Source: Methylococcaceae bacterium
GTDB taxonomy: Bacteria > Pseudomonadota > Gammaproteobacteria > Methylococcales > Methylococcaceae
Assembly (NCBI GenBank): GCA_902812445.1
Contig: CADDZF010000002.1
Coordinates: forward strand, 1-63,804
Length of the DNA stretch: 63,804 bases
Direction of reading: 5' to 3'
Under the pieces are notes generated by a model. The model had not been told where the DNA came from, made no database searches, and saw only the letters and a list, made by a program, of their open reading frames with translations. This document shows positions 35,183-45,282 of this stretch, piece after piece. Every line of letters begins with the position of its first letter. Within the stretch, counting starts at the first letter, position 1. A program made the position numbers and the translations under genes.

Positions 35183-37567
35183 ATGCGTTTCAGCGAAGCT
35201 TGGCTCAGAGAAAATGTAAACCCGCCGGTCAGCACGCAGACGCTCGTTGAACAATTGACCATGGCGGGCCTCGAAGTCGACGCCGTTGAGCCGGCCGCTG
35301 GCTACTTCGACAGCGTCGTTGTCGGCGAAGTGCTCGAAGTCGTGCCTCACCCGCACGCAGACCGCTTAAAGTTGTGCAAGGTCAGAATTGGCGAAGCGCC
35401 ATGCCTACAGATCGTCTGCGGCGCTCCCAACGTAGTCCCCGGAATGCGCGCCCCGACCGCCTTGCCGGGAGCCATCTTGCCAGGCGATGTCCGCATCGGG
35501 CGGGCGGAATTGCGCGGCGTTGCATCGGCTGGCATGTTGTGCTCAGCGAAGGAGCTGGGTCTGGATTCCTCGGCAGACGGTTTAATGAGCTTGCCAGAGG
35601 ATGCGCCAGTCGGGGCCGATATCAGGCAATATCTGCAACTCAACGATTCGATCCTCACTCTCGATTTGACCCCCAATCGTGCTGACTGCCTGAGTATTCG
35701 GGGGATTGCACGTGAAGTGGCGGTACTCAACAAACTGGATTGGAAACCCCGGCCGAGCAGCGAATCGGCGATCCGACATGAAGACAGCGTGCCGGTGCAC
35801 GTGAGCGAGAGCGAAGCCTGTCCTCGCTACCTTGGCCGTTTGTTGACGGCCCTCACGCAAGCGGCCGACACGCCGTTGTGGATACGCGAACGCTTGCGCC
35901 GGTCCGGCATTCGATCGCTCGGCCCCATCGTCGATGTCACCAATTATGTATTACTCGAACTCGGTCAACCGCTGCATGCTTTTGACGCCGCCAAGTTAAC
36001 CGGCGGCCTGCAGGTACGGCTGGCAACATCCGGCGAACGGATCGTGTTGCTAAACGATCAAACGGTCGCGCTCGATGAGGATGTCTTGGTCATCGCCGAT
36101 GCAGCGAAGCCTTTAGCGATAGCAGGCATCATGGGTGGAAAGGATTCAGCGGTAAGCGAGGCGACGACCGATATCTTCCTCGAGTGCGCTTTTTTCGCGC
36201 CTGCTGCGATCGCCGGCAAAGCCCGCCGCTATGGCCTGGCTACAGAATCTTCCCACCGGTTCGAACGCGGTATCGATCCTGAGCTGCAGCATAACGCCAT
36301 CGAACGGGCTACCGAGCTTCTAGTCGCGATTACGGGAGGACAGCCGGGCCCTATTAGCGAAGTCTGCCACAGGACTGCCCTGCCGGCTCCTAAGCCCATC
36401 GTGCTCAGAAAAACGAGGATTGAAAAAATCCTGGGCTTGGCGCTGGCGGAAAGTTTTCTCCTCGACACCTTGAGGCGTCTCGGCATGGATGTCGTGCGGC
36501 GAGGGGACGGCGACTGGCAAGTGACACCACCCGCCTTTCGCTTTGACCTTGCCATCGAGGTGGATCTGATTGAAGAACTGGCCAGGGTCTATGGATATCA
36601 GCGGCTGCCTCAGGAACAGCCGATCTTGCGACCCCGATTGCTCGCCGAATCGGAGGCGGTAGTGGATATTGAGCGGGTGAAAGACTTGCTGTCCGGCAGA
36701 GGCTACCGAGAAGCGATTACCTATAGTTTCGTCGATGCCTCCGTGCAAAACAAAATCGAACCCCACGTCCAACCCATTACGCTCAAAAACCCGATCTCAT
36801 CCGATTTGGCTGTCATGCGAACCAGCTTGTGGTGCGGGCTGCTCCAAGCGGCGTTAAGAAATCAAAATCGCCAACAGACGCGCGTTCGTTTATTCGAAGT
36901 GGGTCTCGTATTCAGCCAACGCGGAAATGAAGTTAAACAGGAAAAACGCATAGCAGGGATCGCGCTAGGTTCTCTTTACGAAGAACAATGGGGTGTAAAA
37001 ACCCGTGCTGTCGATTTTTATGACGCTAAATCGGACATCGAGGCGCTGCTCGCCCTGAAGGGAAATAAACAAGGATTTGCCTTCGCCCCCGCCCAGCATC
37101 CTGCGCTACATCCCGGGCAAGCGGCGGAAGTGTTGAATTCCGACGGCGAATGCATCGCCACATTCGGCATGCTGCACCCGAGGCTGGAGGAAGATCTGGG
37201 GGTCGAGGCCCGTGTCTTTCTGTTTGAAGTGAAGCACGATTTATTTAAAAGCAGGACTCTTCCATCTTTTCAAAGCTTGTCCAAATTCCCCCAGGTTCGC
37301 CGGGATCTTGCCGTGGTCGTCGATGCAGAGGTACCGGTTGCGAGCCTGATCGATTGTGTCCACGGACGATGCGGTTCCATCGTCAGACAAGTTAAGGTTT
37401 TCGACGTCTACCAGGGAGAGGGAATTGACGCGGGGCGAAAGAGCGTCGGCCTGGGTGTGATTCTGCAGGATCATGCCAAAACGCTCACCGATGAAATCGT
37501 CGATGCCTGCATCGCGGACATAGTCCAGCGTTTGGCAATCACCTTCAACGCAAAACTAAGGGAATAA
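35183..37567 (+). CDS. pheT: Phenylalanyl-tRNA synthetase beta subunit
   Basis: PheT binds tRNA and edits tyrosine mischarging. The 794-aa length matches E. coli (795). It has an N-terminal tRNA-binding OB fold (about 40-150, [20 protein letters not shown]), the B3/B4 editing region and B5. The catalytic-like core contains [20 protein letters not shown], and the C-terminal FDX-ACB domain (about 700-794) contains [14 protein letters not shown]. It lies between pheS and ihfA; the ihfA ATG follows its stop codon by two bases. Confidence 0.98.
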   Translation: MRFSEAWLRENVNPPVSTQTLVEQLTMAGLEVDAVEPAAGYFDSVVVGEVLEVVPHPHADRLKLCKVRIGEAPCLQIVCGAPNVVPGMRAPTALPGAILPGDVRIGRAELRGVASAGMLCSAKELGLDSSADGLMSLPEDAPVGADIRQYLQLNDSILTLDLTPNRADCLSIRGIAREVAVLNKLDWKPRPSSESAIRHEDSVPVHVSESEACPRYLGRLLTALTQAADTPLWIRERLRRSGIRSLGPIVDVTNYVLLELGQPLHAFDAAKLTGGLQVRLATSGERIVLLNDQTVALDEDVLVIADAAKPLAIAGIMGGKDSAVSEATTDIFLECAFFAPAAIAGKARRYGLATESSHRFERGIDPELQHNAIERATELLVAITGGQPGPISEVCHRTALPAPKPIVLRKTRIEKILGLALAESFLLDTLRRLGMDVVRRGDGDWQVTPPAFRFDLAIEVDLIEELARVYGYQRLPQEQPILRPRLLAESEAVVDIERVKDLLSGRGYREAITYSFVDASVQNKIEPHVQPITLKNPISSDLAVMRTSLWCGLLQAALRNQNRQQTRVRLFEVGLVFSQRGNEVKQEKRIAGIALGSLYEEQWGVKTRAVDFYDAKSDIEALLALKGNKQGFAFAPAQHPALHPGQAAEVLNSDGECIATFGMLHPRLEEDLGVEARVFLFEVKHDLFKSRTLPSFQSLSKFPQVRRDLAVVVDAEVPVASLIDCVHGRCGSIVRQVKVFDVYQGEGIDAGRKSVGLGVILQDHAKTLTDEIVDACIADIVQRLAITFNAKLRE

Positions 37568-37569
37568 TC

Positions 37570-37869
37570 ATGGCGGTGACAAAAGCGAATCTGGCTGAAT
37601 ATCTTTTTGAAGGTCTCGGTTTAAACAAGCGAGATGCGAAAGAGATCGTCGAACAGTTTTTCGAGGAAATCAAAAATTCTCTGGAAGAGGGCAAACAAGT
37701 TAAGCTCTCTGGCTTCGGCAATTTCGATCTCAGGAACAAAAATCAAAGACCAGGCCGAAACCCGAAAACAGGAGAAGAAATTCCCATCAAGGCGCGTCGC
37801 GTCGTCACCTTCAAGCCCGGGCAGAAGTTGAAAATAAAAGTAGAACACCACGCGGCGACAAAATCATAG
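37570..37869 (+). CDS. ihfA: Integration host factor subunit alpha
   Basis: IHF is a heterodimeric DNA-bending protein. The 99-aa product carries the DNA-minor-groove arm [20 protein letters not shown] with the conserved NPKTG proline, and begins with [20 protein letters not shown]. Position after pheT is typical of ihfA rather than ihfB or hup. IHF commonly bends DNA between NtrC-type enhancers and sigma-54 promoters, which may matter for the circuit at 19-25 kb (inference). It converges on aspS with 126 bp between them and no clear terminator. Confidence 0.97.
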   Translation: MAVTKANLAEYLFEGLGLNKRDAKEIVEQFFEEIKNSLEEGKQVKLSGFGNFDLRNKNQRPGRNPKTGEEIPIKARRVVTFKPGQKLKIKVEHHAATKS

Positions 37870-37995
37870 CGCATGGAGGCGGCAAGCAGGCGGGGCGAGC
37901 GGCCTTCAGGGCGCTGCCCCGTAAGCCGCAGCGACCTCTCTGCAAAGCCCTTTTTCCGGCATCATCTGCCAAGGGGTGGCGGACAACAAGGCGAA

Positions 37996-39810
37996 TCAAC
38001 GCGGCCCGCTGGTTGCCACGGAAGCCTTGTCTTTATCCTTGCTGGGCGGGTTTCGCAGCTGAATGCCCAGCTCGCGCAGTTGCTCATCGCTGACCGGGGC
38101 AGGCGCGTCCATCAATGGACACCACGCCGATTGGGTCTTCGGGAAAGCCATCACTTCTCGAATCGAATTTGCACCGCTCATCAACATGACCAGCCGATCC
38201 AATCCGAACGCCAGGCCTCCGTGCGGCGGACAACCATATTTCAGCGCCTGCAGCAGGAAGCCGAATTTTTCCTGCGCTTCCCGCTCGTCGATGCCCAGCA
38301 ATTGAAACACGGCGTGTTGCATGTCGGTGCGATGAATACGAATTGATCCGCCCCCAATTTCCATGCCGTTTAGCACCATGTCGTAAGCCCGCGAAATTGC
38401 CCTGCCGGGATCGCTCAGCAGCTCCTCGAGGCTGCACTTCGGCGCGGTGAAAGGATGATGCAAAGCGCTCCAGCGTTGCAGCTTGTGATCCCACTCGAAG
38501 AGCGGAAAATCGGTTACCCACAGCGGTTGCCAACCGGGTTTGATGAGCCTGAGATCATGACCCAGTTTGGTACGCAGGGCTCCCATCGATTCATTCACCA
38601 CAGCTGCCACACCGGCGCCGAAGAAGACCAGATCGCTGCTCGCGGCTCCTGCACGATCGAGGATTGCATCCACGACGCTGTCAGGCAGAAACTTGATAAT
38701 CGGCGATTGCAGGCCGGCGCTGCCCTGCGCGCGCTGGTTGACCTTGATGTAGGCCAGTCCCCGAGCGCCGAAAATACTGACGTAGCGGGTGAGCTCGTCG
38801 ATTTCCTTACGCGTCAAGTGGCTGCCGCCGGGTATCTTCAAGGCAGCTACCCTGCCTTGCGGATCACGTGCCGGTTCGGCAAAGACCTTGAAGTCCACGT
38901 CCTTTACCAGATCGGCGATATCCACCAGCTCGAGTGCTATCCGCAAATCCGGCTTATCCGATGCGAACCGTCGTAGCGCTTCGGCATGGGTCATGCGCGG
39001 AAAAGGACTGGGTAGATCCACGCTCAGTATTTCGGCAAACAGGGCCCGCATCATGTCTTCCATGATGTCCATGATCTGGTTTTCGTCCATGAATGACGTC
39101 TCGATATCGAGCTGAGTAAACTCGGGCTGCCGGTCGGCACGCAAATCTTCATCGCGAAAACAGCGCACGACCTGATAGTAGCGGTCCATGCCCGAAATCA
39201 TCAATAATTGTTTATAAAGCTGCGGCGATTGCGGTAAGGCGAAAAACCTGTTCGCGTGGGTTCGACTGGGCACCAGATAATCGCGAGCGCCCTCCGGCGT
39301 GGCTTTGGTGAGAAACGGCGTTTCTATCTCATAAAAGCCCTGTTGATCGAGAAAATTCCGCAAAAACCGGGTGATGTCACGCCGTGTTTTGATGCGCTGC
39401 TGCATGAGGGGGCGACGCAAATCGATGTAGCGGTAGCGCAGGCGCGTCTCTTCATTGACCTCGATATCGCTCTCCAGAGGAAATGGGGGAGGCTCCGCTC
39501 GGTTGAGAATTTCCAGTTGTGTTGCCAGAACTTCGATTTCGCCCGTCGCCATCTGGCGATTTTCCGTGCCCTCCGGTCGTGGCCGCACGGTACCATGCAC
39601 CTTGAGCACATATTCGCTGCGAACGCTCTCGGCTCGCCGGAAAGATTCCCTTTCGCCAGGGTCGAAAACGACCTGCACCAAGCCTTCGCGGTCACGCAGG
39701 TCAATAAAAATTATTCCGCCATGGTCCCGACGTCGATGCGCCCAGCCGCAGACATCTACCTCCTGATTGACATGGCTCGCATTGAGTTCTCCACACCGGT
39801 GGCTGCGCAT
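37996..39810 (-). CDS. aspS: Aspartyl-tRNA synthetase
   Basis: AspRS attaches aspartate to tRNA. The 604-aa bacterial-type enzyme has an N-terminal OB anticodon domain (about 1-105, [20 protein letters not shown]). The class II core holds motif 2 ([20 protein letters not shown] near residue 220), a GAD insertion domain (about 310-420) and motif 3 ([20 protein letters not shown] near residue 545). The fmdB-type zinc-ribbon gene lies just upstream on the same strand, a conserved pairing. Whether it also charges tRNA-Asn cannot be judged from this window. Confidence 0.98.
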   Translation of the reverse strand: MRSHRCGELNASHVNQEVDVCGWAHRRRDHGGIIFIDLRDREGLVQVVFDPGERESFRRAESVRSEYVLKVHGTVRPRPEGTENRQMATGEIEVLATQLEILNRAEPPPFPLESDIEVNEETRLRYRYIDLRRPLMQQRIKTRRDITRFLRNFLDQQGFYEIETPFLTKATPEGARDYLVPSRTHANRFFALPQSPQLYKQLLMISGMDRYYQVVRCFRDEDLRADRQPEFTQLDIETSFMDENQIMDIMEDMMRALFAEILSVDLPSPFPRMTHAEALRRFASDKPDLRIALELVDIADLVKDVDFKVFAEPARDPQGRVAALKIPGGSHLTRKEIDELTRYVSIFGARGLAYIKVNQRAQGSAGLQSPIIKFLPDSVVDAILDRAGAASSDLVFFGAGVAAVVNESMGALRTKLGHDLRLIKPGWQPLWVTDFPLFEWDHKLQRWSALHHPFTAPKCSLEELLSDPGRAISRAYDMVLNGMEIGGGSIRIHRTDMQHAVFQLLGIDEREAQEKFGFLLQALKYGCPPHGGLAFGLDRLVMLMSGANSIREVMAFPKTQSAWCPLMDAPAPVSDEQLRELGIQLRNPPSKDKDKASVATSGPR

Positions 39811-39868
39811 AGTTAATCTCTATTCGTGGAAGGTTTGACGGCGGTTGGCAGATTGTGCGTCGCGGCTT

Positions 39869-40186
39869 TCAAGGAGCATCGGTCGCTGGACGAGCAGGAG
39901 GCTTGGTATTGTCGTGCTTTGAAGCTTTTTGGCCGGCATCGGTTTTGGGATCAGCCGGCTTTCCGTCTGACGCTTCCCCTACCAGATTGCGCTTTTTTTC
40001 TTTACCACCCTTGAAGTCCGTTTCGTACCAACCACCGCCTTTCAGCCGAAAGCCCGCCGCTGAAACCAACTTGATCAGTGCCGGGTGACTGCAGGAAGGG
40101 CAATCGGTGAGGAGTTTATCGGTCATTTTCTGCAAAGCCTCGAATTCATGTCCACACGCCTTGCAGTGATATTCATAGATAGGCAT
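39869..40186 (-). CDS. FmdB-type zinc-ribbon protein
   Basis: From the ATG at 40186 the product is 105 aa. It starts MPIYEYHCKACGHEFEALQK and continues to CPSC, so it carries a four-cysteine zinc ribbon (CxxC...CxxC) of the FmdB/regulatory-protein family. The C-terminal half is low-complexity and charged (KGGKEKKRN, then Pro/Lys/Asp-rich) and looks disordered. GGAGC precedes this ATG. The frame is open to 40246, but those residues are not family-like. It lies immediately upstream of aspS, a widely conserved neighbour pair of unknown purpose. Confidence 0.92.
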   Translation of the reverse strand: MPIYEYHCKACGHEFEALQKMTDKLLTDCPSCSHPALIKLVSAAGFRLKGGGWYETDFKGGKEKKRNLVGEASDGKPADPKTDAGQKASKHDNTKPPARPATDAP

Positions 40187-40341
40187 CAACAGCTCCGATT
40201 TCAGTTGGCAATAACAAGATATTACGGTTTGAAAAGGCTTTTTCAAGCTCCTGGCGCGCGGTCGAAGGCGGTATGATGTTTATTTAGCAAATACGCCGGA
40301 GCGAACTTAAAATATACGTTGTTTTGTGCCGGCCAGCATGA

Positions 40342-41388
40342 ATGCAGAGATTTACCCTCACCTGTCCTGACGATTGCCATTTACACGTGCGCGACGGTAC
40401 AGCGCTTCAAGCCGTCATACCCCACAGCGCACGTCAATTCGCTCGCGCGATAATCATGCCCAACCTGACACCGCCGGTGACCACTGTTGCTCAGGCGATG
40501 CGGTACCGTCAGCGCATTCTTGAAGCCGTTCCGGCGAAGACGCATTTCCAGCCGCTGATGACGCTCTATCTCACCGAATCCACGACGCATGATGAGATTG
40601 AACGCGTTTCGAGACAAACGGATGTGCTCGCTTTCAAACTTTATCCGGCAGGGGCCACCACCCACTCCGAAGCAGGCGTCAAGGCGCTGGAAAAAATTTA
40701 TCCGCTATTGCAGACGATGGAGCGCCATGACATTCCACTGCTGGTGCACGGTGAAGCGATCGACCCCGCAGTCGATATCTTCGATCGCGAAAAAGCCTTT
40801 ATCGACAAACATCTCGCAGCCTTGTGCGAGCGCTTTCCGGCTTTGCGGATTGTACTCGAGCACGCAACGACGGCTGAAGCCGTGCAGTTCGTCCGCGACA
40901 GCGGGCCACAAGTCGCCGCGACCATTACCGCACATCATCTGTTGTATAATCGGAATGCCCTGTTTGCCGGCGGCATCCATCCGCACCATTACTGCTTACC
41001 CATTTTGAAACGGGAAAAACACCGGCTTGCGCTGCTAGATGCAGCCACCAGCGGGGATAAAAAATTTTTTCTTGGGACCGACAGCGCACCGCATCCGCAG
41101 TCGCACAAACAGTCTGCTGTCGGCTGCGCCGGTTGCTATACGGCCCATGCCGCGGTAGAGTTTTACGCCGAGGTCTTCGACGCCGCCCGCGCGCTGGATC
41201 AGTTGGAGAAATTTTCCGGCTTTAACGGCGCCGACTTTTACGGCTTGCCCAGGAATCGAAGCACCATCACGCTAGGGAAGAGCAGCTGGACGATTCCAGC
41301 CACTTACCCATTTGGCGATGAATCGGTCATACCACTGAGAGCAGCAGAGACCATCACCTGGAGATTGCTCGACAAATCGGAGCCATGA
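40342..41388 (+). CDS. pyrC: Dihydroorotase
   Basis: PyrC cyclises carbamoyl-aspartate to dihydroorotate in pyrimidine synthesis. The 348-aa product equals E. coli PyrC in length. The metal motif HLHVRDG is near residue 15. The segment LAFKLYPAGATTHSEAGV near residue 97 supplies the bridging lysine position, and HGEAIDP, LEHATTAEAV and GTDSAPHPQSHKQ (the catalytic Asp loop near residue 250) complete the class II enzyme. It is a single gene, convergent with mlaA. Confidence 0.97.
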   Translation: MQRFTLTCPDDCHLHVRDGTALQAVIPHSARQFARAIIMPNLTPPVTTVAQAMRYRQRILEAVPAKTHFQPLMTLYLTESTTHDEIERVSRQTDVLAFKLYPAGATTHSEAGVKALEKIYPLLQTMERHDIPLLVHGEAIDPAVDIFDREKAFIDKHLAALCERFPALRIVLEHATTAEAVQFVRDSGPQVAATITAHHLLYNRNALFAGGIHPHHYCLPILKREKHRLALLDAATSGDKKFFLGTDSAPHPQSHKQSAVGCAGCYTAHAAVEFYAEVFDAARALDQLEKFSGFNGADFYGLPRNRSTITLGKSSWTIPATYPFGDESVIPLRAAETITWRLLDKSEP

Positions 41389-41492
41389 ATGGATAACGGG
41401 CCTAGCGCCTGCAGGTAGCTGCGCTGCAATACAGGAGACCCGCTGGATAAAACATTACCCACCGTGGGCGGCCCGGAGCGATCATCAGCGCG

Positions 41493-42272
41493 TCAAGGCA
41501 CTTGATCGATCTGATTATCCGGCTGTTGTTCTTCCGAGTCGGAATCGATGTCTTCCTCCCATTCCTGATCGAGTGGCGGATTGCCGTCATAGACCAAGTA
41601 ATTACGCTGTTGAAAGTAAGCGTTCCGAATGAACTCATAACGATCAATCGAGGCTTGATCGGCAATCCTTGTCGCGCTCAAATTGTCGGCGCGAATATCG
41701 GTCATGCGCAGCGCGTAGAGCCCTGAGCTAATAGCGGTCGCGTTGGCATAAGAAATCGGGTTCATGGCCGAATCTCCCACCAGCCCGGCGGCACCCCGGG
41801 GCGAACTCGGCCCAAAAAACGGCAAAACCAGGTAAGGGCCTGTGGACAACCCCCACGTTCCCAAGGTTTGGTCGAAATCCTCGTTGTGTTTCGGCAGATC
41901 GACTTTGGCCGCCACATCGAAAAATCCAGCCAGGCCAACCGTCGAGTTGACGATGAAGCGCCCGGCGTCCATGGTTCCCTGTGCGAGCTTGAGTTGAAAA
42001 AGATCGTTTAAGGTCACCCCGATGTCATCTATGTTATTGAAAAAATTTGTGATGCCGCGATCGACAAAGGTCGGTGTAATCCATTGATAGCCTTTAGCCA
42101 GAGGTTTCATAAAATAATCGTCCAACTTATCATTGAACTTCTGCACGCCGCGGTTCCACGCTTCCAAGGGATCCCGGGGATCGTGGCGAGTGGTCGCGCA
42201 GCCGGTCGTACCCAGTATTAGAACTAACAGGAAAGCGGATGCTTGTTCTTTGATGAGGATGTTTTTTTTCAT
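41493..42272 (-). CDS. mlaA: Outer-membrane phospholipid-transport lipoprotein MlaA (VacJ)
   Basis: MlaA removes surface phospholipid from the outer membrane and passes it to MlaC. From the ATG at 42272 (AGGAAC before it) the product is 259 aa. The lipoprotein signal ends LGTTGC. Family motifs follow: DPLEAWNRGVQKFNDKLDDY, the pore-loop region FFNNIDDIGVTLNDLFQLKL and FDQTLGTWGLSTGPYLVLPF, then GPSSPRGAAGLVGD. The C-terminus is unusually acidic (EEDIDSDSEEQQ). No mlaBCDEF genes are nearby. Confidence 0.95.
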   Translation of the reverse strand: MKKNILIKEQASAFLLVLILGTTGCATTRHDPRDPLEAWNRGVQKFNDKLDDYFMKPLAKGYQWITPTFVDRGITNFFNNIDDIGVTLNDLFQLKLAQGTMDAGRFIVNSTVGLAGFFDVAAKVDLPKHNEDFDQTLGTWGLSTGPYLVLPFFGPSSPRGAAGLVGDSAMNPISYANATAISSGLYALRMTDIRADNLSATRIADQASIDRYEFIRNAYFQQRNYLVYDGNPPLDQEWEEDIDSDSEEQQPDNQIDQVP

Positions 42273-42426
42273 CTCTTGTTCCTGAATATTCCACTTGAAG
42301 ATGTTGATCGGGATCAACTGTCAGTTTAACACTAGCGCTGGCCCAAGCTCATCGGCATCGTTGCAGCCAAAAACGACACTATAATAACCGTTCCCGGCTA
42401 AGTCGAGAATTCATTCCTTATCCACC

Positions 42427-43071
42427 ATGACCCCGCAAAAACCGCTTTTCTCACGACGTTTCAGGGGCTATCTCCCGGTCATTGTCGACATAGAGACGTC
42501 GGGCTTCAACCCCGTGGAGAATGCGCTACTGGAGATCGCCGCGGTGATTCCCGCAATGAACCCTGTGGGACATCTGAGCATTGTTGAAATCCATGCCAGC
42601 CCGGTTAAGCCTTTCCCTGGTGCAAGACTCGACAGGGCTGCCCTAAATTTTAACAAGATCGATCCCCACGATCCCGAGCGCCACGCATTCGAGGAAAAAG
42701 AAGCTTTACAAACAATATTTCGTGCAGTCAGGGAAGCAGTCAAAAGGAATGGCTGCCTACGCGCCATTCTGGTCGGGCACAACGCGGCATTCGACCTAGG
42801 ATTTTTGAATGCCGCCGTGGAACGCACCGGGATAAAGAAAAATCCTTTTCATCCTTTCAGCACCTTCGATACGGCAACTTTATGCGGGCTCGCTTATGGG
42901 CAGACCGTGCTTGCCAAAGCTGCTCAGGCCGCCGGTATGCCGTGGGACAACAGCCGGGCGCATTCAGCCGCTTACGATGCGGAGCAAACTGCCCGGCTGT
43001 TTTGTGGCATTGTCAACCGTTGGGAAAATCTTGTGGCTTCGGAAAAGCTGTTCGCCAGCGACCTACGCTGA
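42427..43071 (+). CDS. rnt: Ribonuclease T
   Basis: RNase T is a 3'-5' exoribonuclease that trims tRNA and other stable RNA ends. The 214-aa protein begins MTPQKPLFSRRFRGYLPV and has the DEDD exonuclease motifs IVDIETSGFNP near residue 20, LVGHNAAFDLGFLN near residue 118 and HSAAYDAEQTARLF near residue 180. Length matches E. coli (215). It converges on grxD; the two stop regions overlap by nine bases. Confidence 0.96.
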   Translation: MTPQKPLFSRRFRGYLPVIVDIETSGFNPVENALLEIAAVIPAMNPVGHLSIVEIHASPVKPFPGARLDRAALNFNKIDPHDPERHAFEEKEALQTIFRAVREAVKRNGCLRAILVGHNAAFDLGFLNAAVERTGIKKNPFHPFSTFDTATLCGLAYGQTVLAKAAQAAGMPWDNSRAHSAAYDAEQTARLFCGIVNRWENLVASEKLFASDLR

Positions 43072-43392
43072 ACGATCCGACACCGCCGTTTCCTGCAGTG
43101 CTTTCTGCAGCTCGCCGCGCTCATAGAGTTCCGCCATAATATCGCTGCCGCCGATCAATTCACCATTAATGAACAATTGCGGGAAGGTCGGCCACTGTGA
43201 AAACAGTTTAAGATTTTGCCGGATTTCCGGATCTTCGAATACATTGACGTACGCGTACTCTACACCGCACTGATTCAGTAGCTGTACGGCGTGACCCGAA
43301 AAACCGCATTGCGGGAAGTCCGGCGTGCCTTTCATGTATAACATCACCCGGTTCTCTTCAACTTGCTTTTTGATTCTTTCCAAAACGCCCAT
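43063..43392 (-). CDS. grxD: Monothiol glutaredoxin (Grx4 type)
   Basis: The 109-aa protein has the CGFS active site in PDFPQCGFSGHAVQLL near residue 29, and the motif YMKGTPD before it, typical of Fe-S cluster-carrying monothiol glutaredoxins. WPTFPQLFINGELIGGSDI is the conserved glutathione-binding segment. It probably stores and delivers [2Fe-2S] clusters. Its 3' end overlaps rnt on the opposite strand. Confidence 0.96.
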   Translation of the reverse strand: MGVLERIKKQVEENRVMLYMKGTPDFPQCGFSGHAVQLLNQCGVEYAYVNVFEDPEIRQNLKLFSQWPTFPQLFINGELIGGSDIMAELYERGELQKALQETAVSDRSA

Positions 43393-43472
43393 CTATCACC
43401 TCATGAGAGAATTTATATCGCACCAGACCATCATATCAGCTTTTTCCGCCGCCCACTCGCGAGCGGAATTCG

Positions 43473-43865
43473 CTAGCAAGCCTTGAATTTCAAGCGCAGG
43501 AACGGCGCAAAGCCATAGGTTCTCGCCAGATACTGATTTTGTATGGCATACGCTTCTTTCTCGCGGGCGACCTGATCCCGACATTCCTGGGTAACGTATT
43601 TTCCGCTTTTATGCTGCAGGTAATGGACGAATTCGTGGATCCAAATACCGCGCGACGCGGGGGTATCGGCATTGCGGATGCGCTCGTCCAGATAGACCAC
43701 ACCTTGATCGTCATACCACCCAAGCGCATTACACGGTCGTCCCAAACAGGCATTTTCGACAAAAAACGCATGCGGTTTGAATTCGACGCGCGGAGGCTCG
43801 GCCGGCTGAGGATAATGCGAAGCCATTACTGCCCAGCTTAGCAAAGCTTTAACCATTTCAGTCAT
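43473..43865 (-). CDS. Small HExxH protein (putative metalloprotease-like, DUF6647 type)
   Basis: The 130-aa protein has a short hydrophobic N-terminus (VKALLSWAVMA) that could be a weak export signal. Its motif WIHEFVHYLQH (HExxH at residues 77-81) is followed by an acidic, alanine-rich helix (CRDQVAREKEAYAIQNQYL). An EKEA-type glutamate there may serve as third zinc ligand. The cysteine pair C40/C45 and YDDQGVVYLDERIR precede it. No substrate is known; assignment to DUF6647 is from memory of the pattern. It stands alone between grxD and the argD promoter region. Confidence 0.72.
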   Translation of the reverse strand: MTEMVKALLSWAVMASHYPQPAEPPRVEFKPHAFFVENACLGRPCNALGWYDDQGVVYLDERIRNADTPASRGIWIHEFVHYLQHKSGKYVTQECRDQVAREKEAYAIQNQYLARTYGFAPFLRLKFKAC

Positions 43866-44020
43866 GTCAGCTCCTTCATCGTTCAGGAATGCACACCGGT
43901 TGAAAGCTCTGCATCAAGACGCTGGCGAAAAAACCTTCGTGGCCGGGCGGTCCAGCCCACGATCAACCGCTTCGACTTCACGAATATCGCCGAAGTTCTT
44001 GTGCAAACTATTATTTTTAA

Positions 44021-44026
44021 TATAAT
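44021..44026 (+). promoter_or_regulatory. -10 element upstream of argD
   Basis: A perfect TATAAT lies in an AT-rich stretch 68 bp before the argD ATG. The best -35 (TTGTGC at 43999-44004, 16-bp spacing) is weak. Transcription would start near 44033, ten bases before a terminator-like hairpin. Confidence 0.5.
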
Positions 44027-44042
44027 CCAAGCTAGCTTAAGT

Positions 44043-44073
44043 AGGCAGTCTTTCGCGGCTGCCTTTTGTTTTT
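44043..44073 (+). terminator. Terminator-like hairpin in the argD leader
   Basis: AGGCAG (44043-44048) pairs with CTGCCT (44059-44064) around a 10-nt loop, and the run TTTGTTTTTT follows. It lies between the -10 element at 44021 and the argD start, so it would stop transcripts after about 40 nt unless overcome. It could instead end an upstream transcript. Confidence 0.6.
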
Positions 44074-44093
44074 TATCGTCAAGCAATAGCGTT

Positions 44094-45257
44094 ATGCAAA
44101 CACGAATAATGCCAACTTACGCAAGGCTTCCCCTCCGCTTTGAGCGGGGGGAAGGCGTATGGCTGTGGGACACAGAGGGTAAGCGGTATCTGGATGCGAT
44201 TGCTTCGATCGCCGTGTGTGGATTGGGGCATGCCCATCCCGGCGTCCGCGAAGCCATCTGCCAACAGGCGGGCAGGCTCGTGCACACGTCCAATCTGTAT
44301 CGTATCGACCTGCAGGAGCGACTGGCAGGAGAGTTGACCCGGCTGAGTGGCCTGGATAACGCTTTTTTCTGTAACTCCGGCGCCGAAGCCAATGAAGCGG
44401 CCATCAAGATCGCCCGCAAATATGGCCATCATCGCGGTATCCCGAACCCGGCCATCATCGTTATGCAGCGCAGCTTTCACGGCCGCACCCTGGCCACCTT
44501 GAGCGCGACTGGAAATCGCAAAGTGCAACAGGGCTTCGAGCCGCTGGTCGACGGCTTCATCCGCGTGACGTACGACGATATCGCCGCGGTCAAAGCCCTC
44601 GACGACCCTCGCATCGTCGCGATACTGGTCGAGCCGGTGCAGGGCGAGGGCGGAGTCCGGGTGCCTGCGCCCGATTACTTGAACCAGCTGCGCACCCTCT
44701 GTGATGAGCGTCATTGGCTGCTGATGCTGGATGAAGTGCAGACCGGCATCGGCCGAACCGGGCGCTTTCTGGCTTATCAGCACAACGGCATCTTGCCGGA
44801 CGTCTGCACGCTGGCCAAAGCCCTGGGCAACGGCGTGCCGATCGGCGCTTGCCTGGCGCGTGGCACGGCGGCTGCCATGCTGACCGTCGGCAGCCACGCC
44901 ACGACCTTCGGCGGTAATCCTTTGGCTTGCAGCGCCGCGCTCGCCGTGCTGCAAGCGATCGAACGACAACACCTGGTCCAGCGCGCTGCAGAGCTCGGAG
45001 AGGAAATCATTGCCGCCATTCGCGCGCGGTTATCAGGCAATCCTCATGTCCTCGAGATCCGCGGCAAAGGCTTGATGATCGGTATCGAGCTGGACAGGCC
45101 CTGCGCCAACCTCGTGCCCTTGGCCTTGGGGGAAGGATTGCTCATCAACGTGACCGCCGATGCGACGGTGCGGCTGCTGCCGCCTCTCATCATGGAAGCA
45201 GAACCGACCGAACGACTCATCGAGACGCTCGTCCCGCTGATCATGCGACAGGGTTAA
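44094..45257 (+). CDS. argD: Acetylornithine aminotransferase
   Basis: ArgD transfers an amino group to N-acetylglutamate semialdehyde in arginine synthesis and may also act in lysine synthesis. It is a class III PLP aminotransferase of 387 aa from the ATG at 44094. It has [20 protein letters not shown] near residue 105, [13 protein letters not shown] near residue 180, [14 protein letters not shown] (PLP Asp) near residue 215 and the PLP Lys in [14 protein letters not shown] near residue 245. The frame is open upstream to 44001, but that part crosses the leader hairpin. argF follows 25 bp later. Confidence 0.95.
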   Translation: MQTRIMPTYARLPLRFERGEGVWLWDTEGKRYLDAIASIAVCGLGHAHPGVREAICQQAGRLVHTSNLYRIDLQERLAGELTRLSGLDNAFFCNSGAEANEAAIKIARKYGHHRGIPNPAIIVMQRSFHGRTLATLSATGNRKVQQGFEPLVDGFIRVTYDDIAAVKALDDPRIVAILVEPVQGEGGVRVPAPDYLNQLRTLCDERHWLLMLDEVQTGIGRTGRFLAYQHNGILPDVCTLAKALGNGVPIGACLARGTAAAMLTVGSHATTFGGNPLACSAALAVLQAIERQHLVQRAAELGEEIIAAIRARLSGNPHVLEIRGKGLMIGIELDRPCANLVPLALGEGLLINVTADATVRLLPPLIMEAEPTERLIETLVPLIMRQG

Positions 45258-45282
45258 CCCACTTTCATCCGCGCTCGGATGT

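Noticed and set aside
43990-44040. ArgR operator (ARG box) upstream of argD
   Set aside because: The AT-rich stretch TATTATTTTTAATATAAT is better read as a -10 region; it lacks the symmetric ARG-box pattern and a second box.
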